From: an uncultured Coriobacteriaceae bacterium
GTDB taxonomy: Bacteria > Actinomycetota > Coriobacteriia > Coriobacteriales > Eggerthellaceae
Direction of reading: 5' to 3'
DNA length: 6,761 bases
Assembly: GCA_902796815.1 (NCBI GenBank)
Contig: CADBQL010000050.1
Location: forward strand, 1-6,761
Part shown: positions 1 to 6,458 of the stretch, piece by piece
Layout: every line of letters starts with the position of its first letter
How positions within the stretch are numbered: the stretch's first letter is position 1
Translations under genes and position numbers: made by a program
The notes under the pieces: model-generated
What the model saw: only the letters and a program-made list of their open reading frames with translations
The model's database searches: none
Told to the model about the DNA's origin: nothing

Positions 1-2083
1 CGGACGCGGCGCTGGCATCGGCAGCCTCGCCTTCGGCAGCCGCCGCCTCATCGGTGGCCTCGGGCACAACCGCCTCGACATCGGCGCCGGAGCCCTTCGT
101 AATCTCGCTTACAGTGTTCGTCGGCTCGTTCTCGATGTAGGTGAAGCCGATTTGATCGCCTACCTGGTATGTCACGATGCCGATCATCCCCGGTAGCACG
201 AAGTCGTAGATGGCGTCATCGCCTTCGAGCGTCACGTAGAAATGCGTGTTTCCGTCGATGACTGCCTGAGCCATCGTGCGAATCTTTCCCGATGCCTCGC
301 CATACGAAGCCGAATCGACCACATCCTTCGCGGTGAGCGCGCCGTTGGTTGCCAGAAGCGCCTGGTAGGACTTCTGGCATTCGGCCACCGTATCGCCAAC
401 CGCCACGTTCTGATAGCGCTGGATGTCGATCATCGCGAACTTCTTGACGAGTCCCGCGCCGTCCTTGAGCGCCATGAAGTACGTCGGCTGGTTGGCCACG
501 TTGATGAGCAGCGGGAAGGTCGAAACATAGCGCAGGTTCTGAACCTGGCCTTCGGCGGATTCCATCGCCGACGTTTCGGTAGCGCCCGCTACGGCGTAGT
601 AGTGCGACTCAGCCGTGCGCTGGTCGATGAGCACGAAACCGACGATGGAGCTATCCGACGTCGCCGATGTGACGCCAGTGTAGACCCACACGTCATCATC
701 CTTGGCGATGTAGTTGTAACCCACGAGCCCATCGCTGCCCGGCGTGGTCTGCACGACGCCCGACTGGCCAAGCCACGAGTTGAACCAGCCGTTCTTGTAG
801 CGACCCGACCAGTTGTACTGACGAATGAGCAGTTCGGCGGGATACACGCGGTCAACCCACTGCGGCACGTCTTCGACCGAAATCTCGGTGCATTCGCCCG
901 TGCTGGCGTTGCACATGACCACGCGGCTAATGGTTTCGCCACCGAAAAGGCCGATCGTGTACTTGCGCACCGGGCAAATCCACCAAGGCTGACCCTCTTC
1001 GTCGATTTCGAACGACTTTTCGTCAAAGATATAGAACGGGTACTTGAGCTGCACGTATCGGTCAATATTGCGCGCTAGGGGCTCAGAAGCCGTGTACTTC
1101 ATGCCGTTGCCCTCGCCCAAACGCACGATGTCGGCGTCCTGGGTGGTCATGTCGACGAGCGAATATGCCGGGATGCCCTCACCGCGGTTGGTGAACCACT
1201 TGAACAGGTCAGCGTAACCGAGCGGACTCACGCGCACCGGCTTGCCCTTGTAATTGATTTGGCTATACAGGTTGCTGATTTCGAACTGACTGACGTAGTC
1301 GGGAATGGAACCCATTTCGCGATTGCCCAGCAAGATGGCCGAATCACGGTCGATAACGGGAATCTGCGAATAGTTGACTTCCTGGATATCCTCCGCAAAC
1401 GTCATTGTATCGGTCTGGAGGACCTCGGCGTAGCGCTTCGCGTTGCCGGGGAAAAGATCAAGCGAAGTTACCCAGCCGATCAGAGCGACCACCAGCACGA
1501 GCACGGGGATAATCGAGAGAATGCTGAACGTCTTGGCCTTGCTCGGGCTCGGCTCGATTTTTCCACCGCCCTTCTTGTAGCGCCGCGACTTGCCCCTGAG
1601 GAACAGGAAGCAGGGCGCGAGAATGAAGATGGTCACAAACCACCACGTATCGACGCTGTTGATGCTGATGGGAGGATGGAACCACCAGTAGGCTGCCAGC
1701 AAGACGATGATAGCCACTATGATGGCCACTATCAGCGTGCGCTTGCTCCAAGCGGCCATGCGATCGCCCAGCGAGCTTACGAACTCCGCTTGCGGCGGCT
1801 CGTCACCCGATCCGCCGCCATCGCCGGCTGCCGCCCCTCTTCCGCCGCCGAAGCCGGGGAACGGGAAACCGCCGAACGGCATATCGCCGCGACTGCTGCT
1901 GCGCCTGCCCCGATGTCCACCGCCACCAGCGCCTGAGCTTTCCGAGCCGCCTTCGCTCGAGCTCGCGGTGGAATCTGCCGCGTCAGAATCCGCTGATGCG
2001 GAATTCGTGGATCCATCGATATCGTCCACGTTCATGCCCGACTGCCTCAATGCATCGAGCAGAGCATCTATTCCAGAAGCCAT
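1..2083 (-). CDS. Conserved membrane protein of unknown function, large extracytoplasmic domain (3' end beyond window)
   Basis: An uninterrupted frame of 694 codons runs from an ATG at 2083 to the left edge without a stop, so the C-terminus is missing. Residues 1-50 are Ser/Asp/Ala-rich and 51-95 are Gly/Phe/Arg-rich low complexity. Three hydrophobic segments follow at about 116-136, 147-163 and 185-207. The Arg/Lys clusters before segment 1 and between segments 2 and 3 predict N-terminus inside and everything after about 208 outside, by the positive-inside rule. The outer domain (about 209-660) is rich in Tyr, Trp and Gly, with motifs such as DVPQWVDRVYP (W409), VYTGVTS (Y468) and SAMESAEGQVQ (M507), and gives way to an Ala/Glu-rich tail from about 665. 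There is no Cys-rich, nucleotide-binding or obvious catalytic signature. The motifs look like those of a conserved uncharacterised membrane family, but I cannot name it and assign no function. A purine-rich GGGAAAG lies about 10 nt before the start. It follows icd in the same direction but is separated by 225 bp of repeats, so it is probably its own transcription unit. Confidence 0.85.
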   Translation of the reverse strand, partial: MASGIDALLDALRQSGMNVDDIDGSTNSASADSDAADSTASSSEGGSESSGAGGGGHRGRRSSSRGDMPFGGFPFPGFGGGRGAAAGDGGGSGDEPPQAEFVSSLGDRMAAWSKRTLIVAIIVAIIVLLAAYWWFHPPISINSVDTWWFVTIFILAPCFLFLRGKSRRYKKGGGKIEPSPSKAKTFSILSIIPVLVLVVALIGWVTSLDLFPGNAKRYAEVLQTDTMTFAEDIQEVNYSQIPVIDRDSAILLGNREMGSIPDYVSQFEISNLYSQINYKGKPVRVSPLGYADLFKWFTNRGEGIPAYSLVDMTTQDADIVRLGEGNGMKYTASEPLARNIDRYVQLKYPFYIFDEKSFEIDEEGQPWWICPVRKYTIGLFGGETISRVVMCNASTGECTEISVEDVPQWVDRVYPAELLIRQYNWSGRYKNGWFNSWLGQSGVVQTTPGSDGLVGYNYIAKDDDVWVYTGVTSATSDSSIVGFVLIDQRTAESHYYAVAGATETSAMESAEGQVQNLRYVSTFPLLINVANQPTYFMALKDGAGLVKKFAMIDIQRYQNVAVGDTVAECQKSYQALLATNGALTAKDVVDSASYGEASGKIRTMAQAVIDGNTHFYVTLEGDDAIYDFVLPGMIGIVTYQVGDQIGFTYIENEPTNTVSEITKGSGADVEAVVPEATDEAAAAEGEAADASAAS

Positions 2084-2131
2084 ATAAGCCAACTTTCCCA
2101 GAATGGTTCTTTCACAAAACTAGCATGCAAG

Positions 2132-2137
2132 ATAATA
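2132..2137 (-). promoter_or_regulatory. Possible -10 box for the membrane-protein gene
   Basis: The minus strand reads TATTAT here, about 48 nt before the ATG at 2083, inside an AT-rich stretch. At the usual 16-18 bp spacing I see no convincing TTGACA-like -35 box (the sequence there reads CCTCGC). The perfect hairpin at 2160-2188 sits just upstream of where a -35 would be. This is weak evidence, and the gene could use another promoter inside the repeats. Confidence 0.3.
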
Positions 2138-2159
2138 CCCTATTTCGCACGCCAGCGAG

Positions 2160-2188
2160 GATGACATAAAGTCGTGTTTTATGTCATC
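2160..2188. repeat. Perfect 11-bp inverted repeat (hairpin)
   Basis: GATGACATAAA (2160-2170) and TTTATGTCATC (2178-2188) are exact reverse complements separated by the 7-nt GTCGTGT. This is the most symmetric element in the cluster and lies closest to the membrane-protein gene. Neither strand has a T-run directly after the stem, so it does not look like an intrinsic terminator. A dimeric regulator's operator is possible. Confidence 0.85.
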
Positions 2189-2198
2189 AAGTGTTTTT

Positions 2199-2210
2199 GT
2201 CAACGTTGAC
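2199..2210. repeat. Perfect 12-bp palindrome GTCAACGTTGAC
   Basis: GTCAACGTTGAC equals its own reverse complement, with T-rich sequence on both sides. The equivalent place in the next 61-bp unit (2260-2271) keeps only the right half (AACGTTGAC), preceded by ATA, so the symmetry is lost there. It has the size of a compact operator for a small DNA-binding dimer, but no regulator gene is in the window. Confidence 0.75.
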
Positions 2211-2242
2211 TTTTTCACCTAATGACAAAAAACACGACTTCA

Positions 2243-2288
2243 TGTCATCAAGCGTTTTGATAAACGTTGACTTGATCGCTTGATGACA
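2243..2288. repeat. 12-bp inverted repeat with 22-nt loop
   Basis: TGTCATCAAGCG (2243-2254) pairs exactly with CGCTTGATGACA (2277-2288). The stem joins the right arm of one 30-bp element to the left arm of the next, so the 31-bp intervening segment would sit mostly in the loop. In the icd mRNA it would form just after the stop codon. It could act as a 3' stabilising or attenuating structure, but it lacks a terminal U-tract. Confidence 0.75.
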
Positions 2289-2332
2289 AAAAACACGACT
2301 TCATGTCATCAAAAACACGACTTTATGTCATC
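2289..2332. repeat. 22-bp tandem duplication at the icd stop codon
   Basis: Bases 2289-2310 and 2311-2332 are back-to-back copies differing at a single base (C at 2302, T at 2324). Both contain the core AAAACACGAC followed by the TGTCATC arm. The second copy lacks its own left arm. The icd stop codon (2309-2311) straddles the junction. The second copy is also the exact reverse complement, over 21 bp, of 2160-2180, so the whole cluster is bounded by a long inverted repeat. Confidence 0.9.
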
Positions 2333-3505
2333 TATGAACTCGCGGGTAGTGCGGGTTTGCGGGTTCGGGAGCGTGGTGATGCGCGCCAAATCGCCGGTCA
2401 TGCGGCCGCTCTCGATCGTAGCGAGCGTAGCGGCTTCCAGACGGTCGGCAAAAGCGGCCAGGTCGTCAAGTCCGTCGAGCTCGGCGCGCTTGCGCAGCGC
2501 ACCCGTCCACGCGAATATCGTGGCCACGGGGTTGGTCGACGTCTCTTCGCCTGCGAGGTGCTTGTAGTAATGGCGCTGCACGGTGCCGTGCGCAGCCTCG
2601 AACTCGTACACGCCCGCAGGAGACACCAAAACGCTCGTCATCATAGCCAAGCTGCCGAATGCGCTGCTAATCATGTCGCTCATGACATCGCCGTCGTAGT
2701 TTTTGCACGCCCAGATGAATCCACCCTTGGCTTTCATCACGCGCGCGACGGCATCATCGATGAGCGTGTAGAAATACTCGATGCCAGCTTCCTCAAAACG
2801 CTGAGCGTATTCCGCCTCGAACACCTCGGCAAACACGTCCTTGAACCGGTGGTCGTATTTTTTCGAAATCGTATCCTTCGTGGCGAACCACAGGTCCTGC
2901 CCCGTCGAGAGCGCGAACTCAAAGCAGCTGCGCGCAAAGCTCGTGATACTGCCATCCAGATTGTGCATACCCTGCGCAACGCCTGGACCTGCAAATTCAT
3001 GCACGAGTTCGCGAATTTCGACGCCGTCCTCGCCCGTGTAAACGAGCTCGACCTTGCCAGCTCCCGGCACGCGAATCTCGACGTTCTTGTACACGTCGCC
3101 GTATGCATGACGCGCGATTGTGATGGGGCGCTCCCAATTGCGCACAACCGGCTCGATGCCCTTGACAATGATAGGCGTTCGGAAACATGTGCCATCGAGC
3201 AGTGCACGGATGGTGCCATTCGGGCTTTTCCACATCTGCGAAAGCCCGTACTCTTCGACGCGCGCAGCGTTTGGGGTGATGGTTGCACACTTGACGGCAA
3301 CTCCAAGCCGCTTGGTCGCCTCGGCCGAGTCAATGGTCACCTGATCGCCCGTCGCCTCGCGCATCTTCAGCCCCAAGTCGAAGTACTCGGTCTTCAAATC
3401 CACAAACGGGCAAATCAGCTCGTCCTTGATGAGCTGCCAGATGATACGCGTCATCTCGTCGCCGTCCATCTCGACAAGCGGCGTCTTCATCGCGATTTTC
3501 GCCAT
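2309..3505 (-). CDS. icd: Isocitrate dehydrogenase, NADP-dependent (eukaryote-like homodimeric type)
   Basis: The 398-residue product oxidatively decarboxylates isocitrate to 2-oxoglutarate with NADP+ in the cytoplasm and resembles the eukaryotic/actinobacterial dimeric IDH class rather than the E. coli type. Visible in order are the isocitrate-binding loop KSPNGTIR (93-100), GTCFR (R109), RHAYGD (R132, Y135), TK (K210), metal ligands in DD (250-251) and NYDGDVMSD (D273, D277), the family signature continuing through FGSL, and the NADP-binding HGTVQRHYYKH (307-316; R311, H312). Length and spacing fit the family, and no catalytic residue seems missing. I chose the ATG at 3505 because GGAG lies 5 nt upstream and MAKIAMKTP matches the usual N-terminus; an ATG at 3526 would add seven residues and has no good Shine-Dalgarno. 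It lies 50 bp after acnA and supplies the next reaction. Oddly, residues 392-398 (DDIKSCF) and the TGA stop are encoded by the repeat cluster. Confidence 0.97.
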   Translation of the reverse strand: MAKIAMKTPLVEMDGDEMTRIIWQLIKDELICPFVDLKTEYFDLGLKMREATGDQVTIDSAEATKRLGVAVKCATITPNAARVEEYGLSQMWKSPNGTIRALLDGTCFRTPIIVKGIEPVVRNWERPITIARHAYGDVYKNVEIRVPGAGKVELVYTGEDGVEIRELVHEFAGPGVAQGMHNLDGSITSFARSCFEFALSTGQDLWFATKDTISKKYDHRFKDVFAEVFEAEYAQRFEEAGIEYFYTLIDDAVARVMKAKGGFIWACKNYDGDVMSDMISSAFGSLAMMTSVLVSPAGVYEFEAAHGTVQRHYYKHLAGEETSTNPVATIFAWTGALRKRAELDGLDDLAAFADRLEAATLATIESGRMTGDLARITTLPNPQTRTTREFIDDIKSCF

Positions 3506-3510
3506 GGTTT

Positions 3511-3515
3511 CTCCG
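3511..3515 (-). promoter_or_regulatory. Ribosome binding site of icd
   Basis: The minus strand reads CGGAG followed by five bases (AAACC) and then the ATG at 3505. This decides the start codon over the in-frame ATG at 3526. The rest of the 50-bp acnA-icd gap shows no promoter or terminator, which supports co-transcription. Confidence 0.75.
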
Positions 3516-3555
3516 TTTCTGCACACGCACGAGGGCTATTCCCGTGCATCCCCCG

Positions 3556-6267
3556 TTAATCAATCAGCGAACGCAGCACGTACTGCAAAATGCCGCCATG
3601 CGCATAATAGGCACCCTCGGTCGGCGTATCGATGCGGACGCGCGCCTCAAACTCAACCTCACTCCCGTCGTCGCGACGCGCACGCACGCCGACGACCGCC
3701 GGATTGGGCAAGCCCTGCGAAAAATCGATTGCACCCACGCTAATGAGCTCGCTTCCGTCAAGACCGAGTGTTTCGGCCGATTGCCCCTCAAGGAACTGAA
3801 GCGGCAACACGCCCATGCCTATCAGGTTGGAACGGTGAATACGCTCGTAGCTTTCGGCAATTACAGCACGAACGCCGAGCAGCATCGGGCCCTTGGCCGC
3901 CCAGTCGCGCGACGAGCCAGAACCGTACATTTTGCCCGCGATGACCACGGCCGCCACACCCGCCGCTTCGTACGCCTGAGCCGCATCGAACAGAGGCGTG
4001 ACCTGCCCCGTCAAGAAATCGCGCGTCCAACCGCCCTTGCGCCCTTCGGCGAGCTTGTTCGCAAGCTTTACGTTAGCAAACGTACCGCGCATCATGACCT
4101 CATGGTTGCCGCGACGCGATCCGTACGTGTTGAAATCGGCCGGCGCCACCCCGCGCTCCACGAGGTAAAGGCCCGCTGGCGTTTCGGCTGCAAACGCCCC
4201 TGCCGGCGAAATGTGGTCGGTCGTGATGAAATCGCCCAGCAATGCCAGCACATGCGCATCCTTGATGGCAACGGGCGGTTGCGGCTCGCGTGCCATTCCC
4301 TCGAAATACGGCGCCTTGCGCACGTAGGTCGATGCATCGTCCCAGGAGAACACATCGCTTGCTGCCGACGCGAGGCCATTCCACGCCGCATCGCCGTCAT
4401 ACATGCCCTCTGCACCCGCATGATACAGGTCCGCGTTTACATAAGCATCGACAAGCGCTTCGACTTCCTGGTCAGAGGGCCAGATATCGCGCAGATAAAT
4501 GGGCGCTCCATCGGCGTTTTGGCCAAGCGCTTCAGATTCCATGTCGAAATCCATCGTGCCAGCAATGGCATACGCAATGACCGATGCAGGCGTCATCAGG
4601 TAGTTTTGCGAAACGTCTGGCGAAATGCGTCCCTCGAAGTTGCGATTTCCCGAAAGGGCGCTTGCAAGTTCGATCTGATCGCATACATCGTGCATCGGCG
4701 CAAGAATGGGACCGGAGTTCCCGATACAGCTCATACAACCAAATCCGCAGGTCGCAAACCCAGTAGCCGCAAGACCTTCGGCAAGTCCCGCGCGCTGCAT
4801 CAAAAGTTCGGTCGCATGACTCCCTGGCGCAAACACGCATTTCACCCACGGTTTTGCACGCAGCCCCAAAACCGCGGCCTTCTTCGCCAACAGTCCGCAC
4901 GTGAGCATCATACGCGGATCGGTCGCCGTCGTGCAGCTCGTGACTGCCGCAATCGCAAGCGCGCCGTGTGAAAGCTCGAAATCACTTCCCGACACCGTAA
5001 CGGATGCCTTCGTGCTCATGTCGAGCCCACGGTCTGCGCAAATCTTTTGGAAACACGCTCGCGCATTTGCACGGTCGAAGCGGTCATGAGGCCGTGACGG
5101 CCCCGACACAGACGGCTTCACCGTACTCAAATCGAGCTCGATAACATCCGAATACACGCGCTCTTGCTCGCTTGCATCAAGCCAAAGGCCCTGACATTTG
5201 GCGTATTCCTCCACAAGTGCAACCTGCTCATCGGAGCGGCCCGACATCCGCAGGAAATCAAGCGTCTGCTCGTCAACCGGGAACAACGTGCATGTCGCGC
5301 CGTACTCCGGCGTCATGTTGGCAATGCATGCCCGCTGCGTGGCCGAAAGCCCTGCAACACCAGGGCCGAAGCATTCGACAAAGCATCCGACGACTCCGCG
5401 CTGCCTCAACATCTGCGCAAACGTCAGCGCGACGTCCATAGCCGCAACGCCTTCGGAAAGCGCGCCCGTCAGGCGCACGCCCACAACAGGCGGCACAAGC
5501 GTCGTGATGGGCTGCCCAAGCGCTGCCGCCTCCGCTTCGATTCCGCCAACGCCCCAGCCCAGAACCGCAATACCGTTTGCCGTCGGCGTATGTGAGTCCG
5601 TCCCGACCACGGTGTCGAAATAGGCAATGGGAAGGGCGGCCTCTGAATCAACGACGGATTCACCGCCCACTTCGCTCGATGCCTTGCTCACCTGTGCGCC
5701 CGGAATCACAACCGAGCTGAAATTCTCGATGTTGAGCTGATGGCATATGCCCGATCCAGGCGGTACGATCCGCACGTTTTCGAACGAATCCTGCGCCCAT
5801 TTGAGAAAGCTATAGCGCTCGTGATTGCGCTTGAACTCGAGCGCCATGTTCTTGCCGAGCGCCTCGCTGCAACCGAATTCGTCGGCTATGACCGAATGGT
5901 CGATGACGAGGTCGCACGGTATCTGCGGATTGATCTTGGCTGGATCCCCGCCAAGCTCCTGGCATGCCTCGCGCATGACGGCGAAATCCACGAATACAGG
6001 CACGCCTGTAAAATCCTGGAACAGTACGCGAGCAGGCGAAAACTCAACCTCATCGCCCGCCTTTCCAGCCAAGCCCGCTTCGACGATTCTGGTAGCATAC
6101 GCAGCAGCCTCGTCGTCGTCGCGGGCACAGCGCAAAACGTTTTCCAACAATACCGTAAGCGAATAAGGGAGCCGCTTAGCCCCTTCGATCTGCTTTACGG
6201 AATAATACGCGTATGATTTGCCAGCAGCCACCAGCTGCGAAAGCTCCCTTGAAGCGCATGCGCTCAT
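3556..6267 (-). CDS. acnA: Aconitate hydratase A (aconitase, 4Fe-4S)
   Basis: The 903-residue enzyme interconverts citrate and isocitrate through cis-aconitate in the cytoplasm; E. coli AcnA is 891 residues. The N-terminal three-domain core carries the conserved active-site stretches SGICHQ, VGTDSHT (D224, S225, H226), GWGVGGIEAEAA and GNRNFEGR (N541, R542, R547). Cluster ligands are C445 in TSCTTATDP and C511/C514 in CGFGCMSCIGNSG; their 66- and 3-residue spacing matches E. coli AcnA. After a linker, the C-terminal swivel domain shows DFITTDHISPAGA, GSRRGNHEVMMRGTF and the catalytic YGSGSSRDW (S785, S786, R787). The start at 6267 has GAGGAG 8 nt upstream. Two normally invariant stretches deviate: TSCTTATDP where TSCTNTSNP is usual, and GFGCMSC where GYGCTTC is usual. 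Catalytic residues are kept, so it should be active. It is the first gene of a probable acnA-icd operon. AcnB and methylisocitrate-type AcnD are less likely given the domain order and CIGNSG motif. Confidence 0.97.
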   Translation of the reverse strand: MSACASRELSQLVAAGKSYAYYSVKQIEGAKRLPYSLTVLLENVLRCARDDDEAAAYATRIVEAGLAGKAGDEVEFSPARVLFQDFTGVPVFVDFAVMREACQELGGDPAKINPQIPCDLVIDHSVIADEFGCSEALGKNMALEFKRNHERYSFLKWAQDSFENVRIVPPGSGICHQLNIENFSSVVIPGAQVSKASSEVGGESVVDSEAALPIAYFDTVVGTDSHTPTANGIAVLGWGVGGIEAEAAALGQPITTLVPPVVGVRLTGALSEGVAAMDVALTFAQMLRQRGVVGCFVECFGPGVAGLSATQRACIANMTPEYGATCTLFPVDEQTLDFLRMSGRSDEQVALVEEYAKCQGLWLDASEQERVYSDVIELDLSTVKPSVSGPSRPHDRFDRANARACFQKICADRGLDMSTKASVTVSGSDFELSHGALAIAAVTSCTTATDPRMMLTCGLLAKKAAVLGLRAKPWVKCVFAPGSHATELLMQRAGLAEGLAATGFATCGFGCMSCIGNSGPILAPMHDVCDQIELASALSGNRNFEGRISPDVSQNYLMTPASVIAYAIAGTMDFDMESEALGQNADGAPIYLRDIWPSDQEVEALVDAYVNADLYHAGAEGMYDGDAAWNGLASAASDVFSWDDASTYVRKAPYFEGMAREPQPPVAIKDAHVLALLGDFITTDHISPAGAFAAETPAGLYLVERGVAPADFNTYGSRRGNHEVMMRGTFANVKLANKLAEGRKGGWTRDFLTGQVTPLFDAAQAYEAAGVAAVVIAGKMYGSGSSRDWAAKGPMLLGVRAVIAESYERIHRSNLIGMGVLPLQFLEGQSAETLGLDGSELISVGAIDFSQGLPNPAVVGVRARRDDGSEVEFEARVRIDTPTEGAYYAHGGILQYVLRSLID

Positions 6268-6275
6268 CGGCTCAT

Positions 6276-6281
6276 CTCCTC
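6276..6281 (-). promoter_or_regulatory. Ribosome binding site of acnA
   Basis: GAGGAG on the minus strand ends 8 nt before the ATG at 6267, a near-ideal Shine-Dalgarno that fixes the acnA start. An ATG inside the leader (6273-6275) opens a frame that stops after two further codons, so it is not a competing start. Confidence 0.75.
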
Positions 6282-6306
6282 GAACGGCTTTTTACGTAGA
6301 GCTTCC

Positions 6307-6312
6307 ATTATA
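6307..6312 (-). promoter_or_regulatory. Probable -10 box of the acnA-icd promoter
   Basis: The minus strand carries a consensus TATAAT about 40 nt before the acnA ATG, which would give a leader of roughly 30-35 nt. The -35 region is poor: CGTGCA at 17-bp spacing, with TTGCGT only at 20 bp. A strong -10 with a weak -35 would suit activator dependence, but no specific operator is evident. Confidence 0.5.
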
Positions 6313-6370
6313 GATAAACGACGCGCTCTTGCACGCAAGCCGAATGCTTTCTCAAAGGATTTCGATGCGC

Positions 6371-6412
6371 AAAACAGCCAATGGCTCAAGGTTAAGCCGT
6401 CCTTGGCGTTTT
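6371..6412 (-). terminator. Probable (possibly bidirectional) intrinsic terminator hairpin
   Basis: The plus strand reads AAAAC, GCCAA (6377-6381), GGCT (6383-6386), an 8-nt loop, AGCC (6395-6398), a 4-nt bulge, TTGGC (6403-6407), GTTTT. The paired GC-containing stem is therefore flanked by an A-tract and a T-tract, so either strand gives a stem followed by a short U-run. It lies about 47 nt past the stop codon of the right-edge gene and upstream of the acnA promoter, where a terminator is expected. The four-base bulge and short U-run make it a modest one. Confidence 0.45.
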
Positions 6413-6458
6413 CCGAAAATATTGGTTTGGATTCTAATCTGTTGCGCGAGACTGCGTA

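Larger units (their letters stand above)
2160..2332. repeat. Cluster of nested direct and inverted repeats, 61-bp period
   Basis: Three related units begin at 2161, 2222 and 2283, each exactly 61 bp apart. Each starts with a 30-bp element bounded by ATGACA and TGTCATCAA. The elements at 2222-2251 and 2283-2312 are identical. The one at 2161-2190 keeps the outer arms but carries the inner core in reverse orientation. The two intervening 31-bp segments (2191-2221 and 2252-2282) are themselves related, matching at 22 of 31 positions and sharing AACGTTGACTT. A fourth, truncated core is added at 2311-2332. The block is much richer in A+T than the flanking genes, occupies most of the gap between icd and the membrane-protein gene, and runs into the 3' end of icd. 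It may be a multi-site operator, a degenerate palindromic repeat family, or the remnant of a small mobile repeat; the sequence alone does not decide. Confidence 0.9.

Noticed and set aside
242..1936. Plus-strand open frames opposite the membrane-protein gene
   Set aside because: The minus-strand frame is continuous for 694 codons with coherent membrane topology and motifs. The opposing frames are Arg/His-rich with no family features.
2160..2308. Intrinsic terminator for icd within the repeat hairpins
   Set aside because: The stems are AT-rich and none is directly followed by a T-run in the direction of icd transcription. Termination there is possible but not supported.
2161..2312. CRISPR-like layout: three 30-bp repeats with 31-bp spacers
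   Set aside because: The two 'spacers' are related to each other (22 of 31 positions), one 'repeat' has an inverted core, there are only three units, and no cas gene is present. It is a tandem repeat, not a CRISPR array.
2303..3559. Plus-strand open frame of 418 codons opposite icd
   Set aside because: It mirrors the icd coding region, starts inside the repeat cluster and has low-complexity basic composition. It is a shadow frame.
3544..4971. Long plus-strand open frame of 475 codons opposite acnA
   Set aside because: It lies entirely antisense to a clear aconitase except for a few bases, its translation is Arg/His/Ala-rich with no recognisable motif, and it has no good ribosome binding site. 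It is a by-product of GC-biased codon use.
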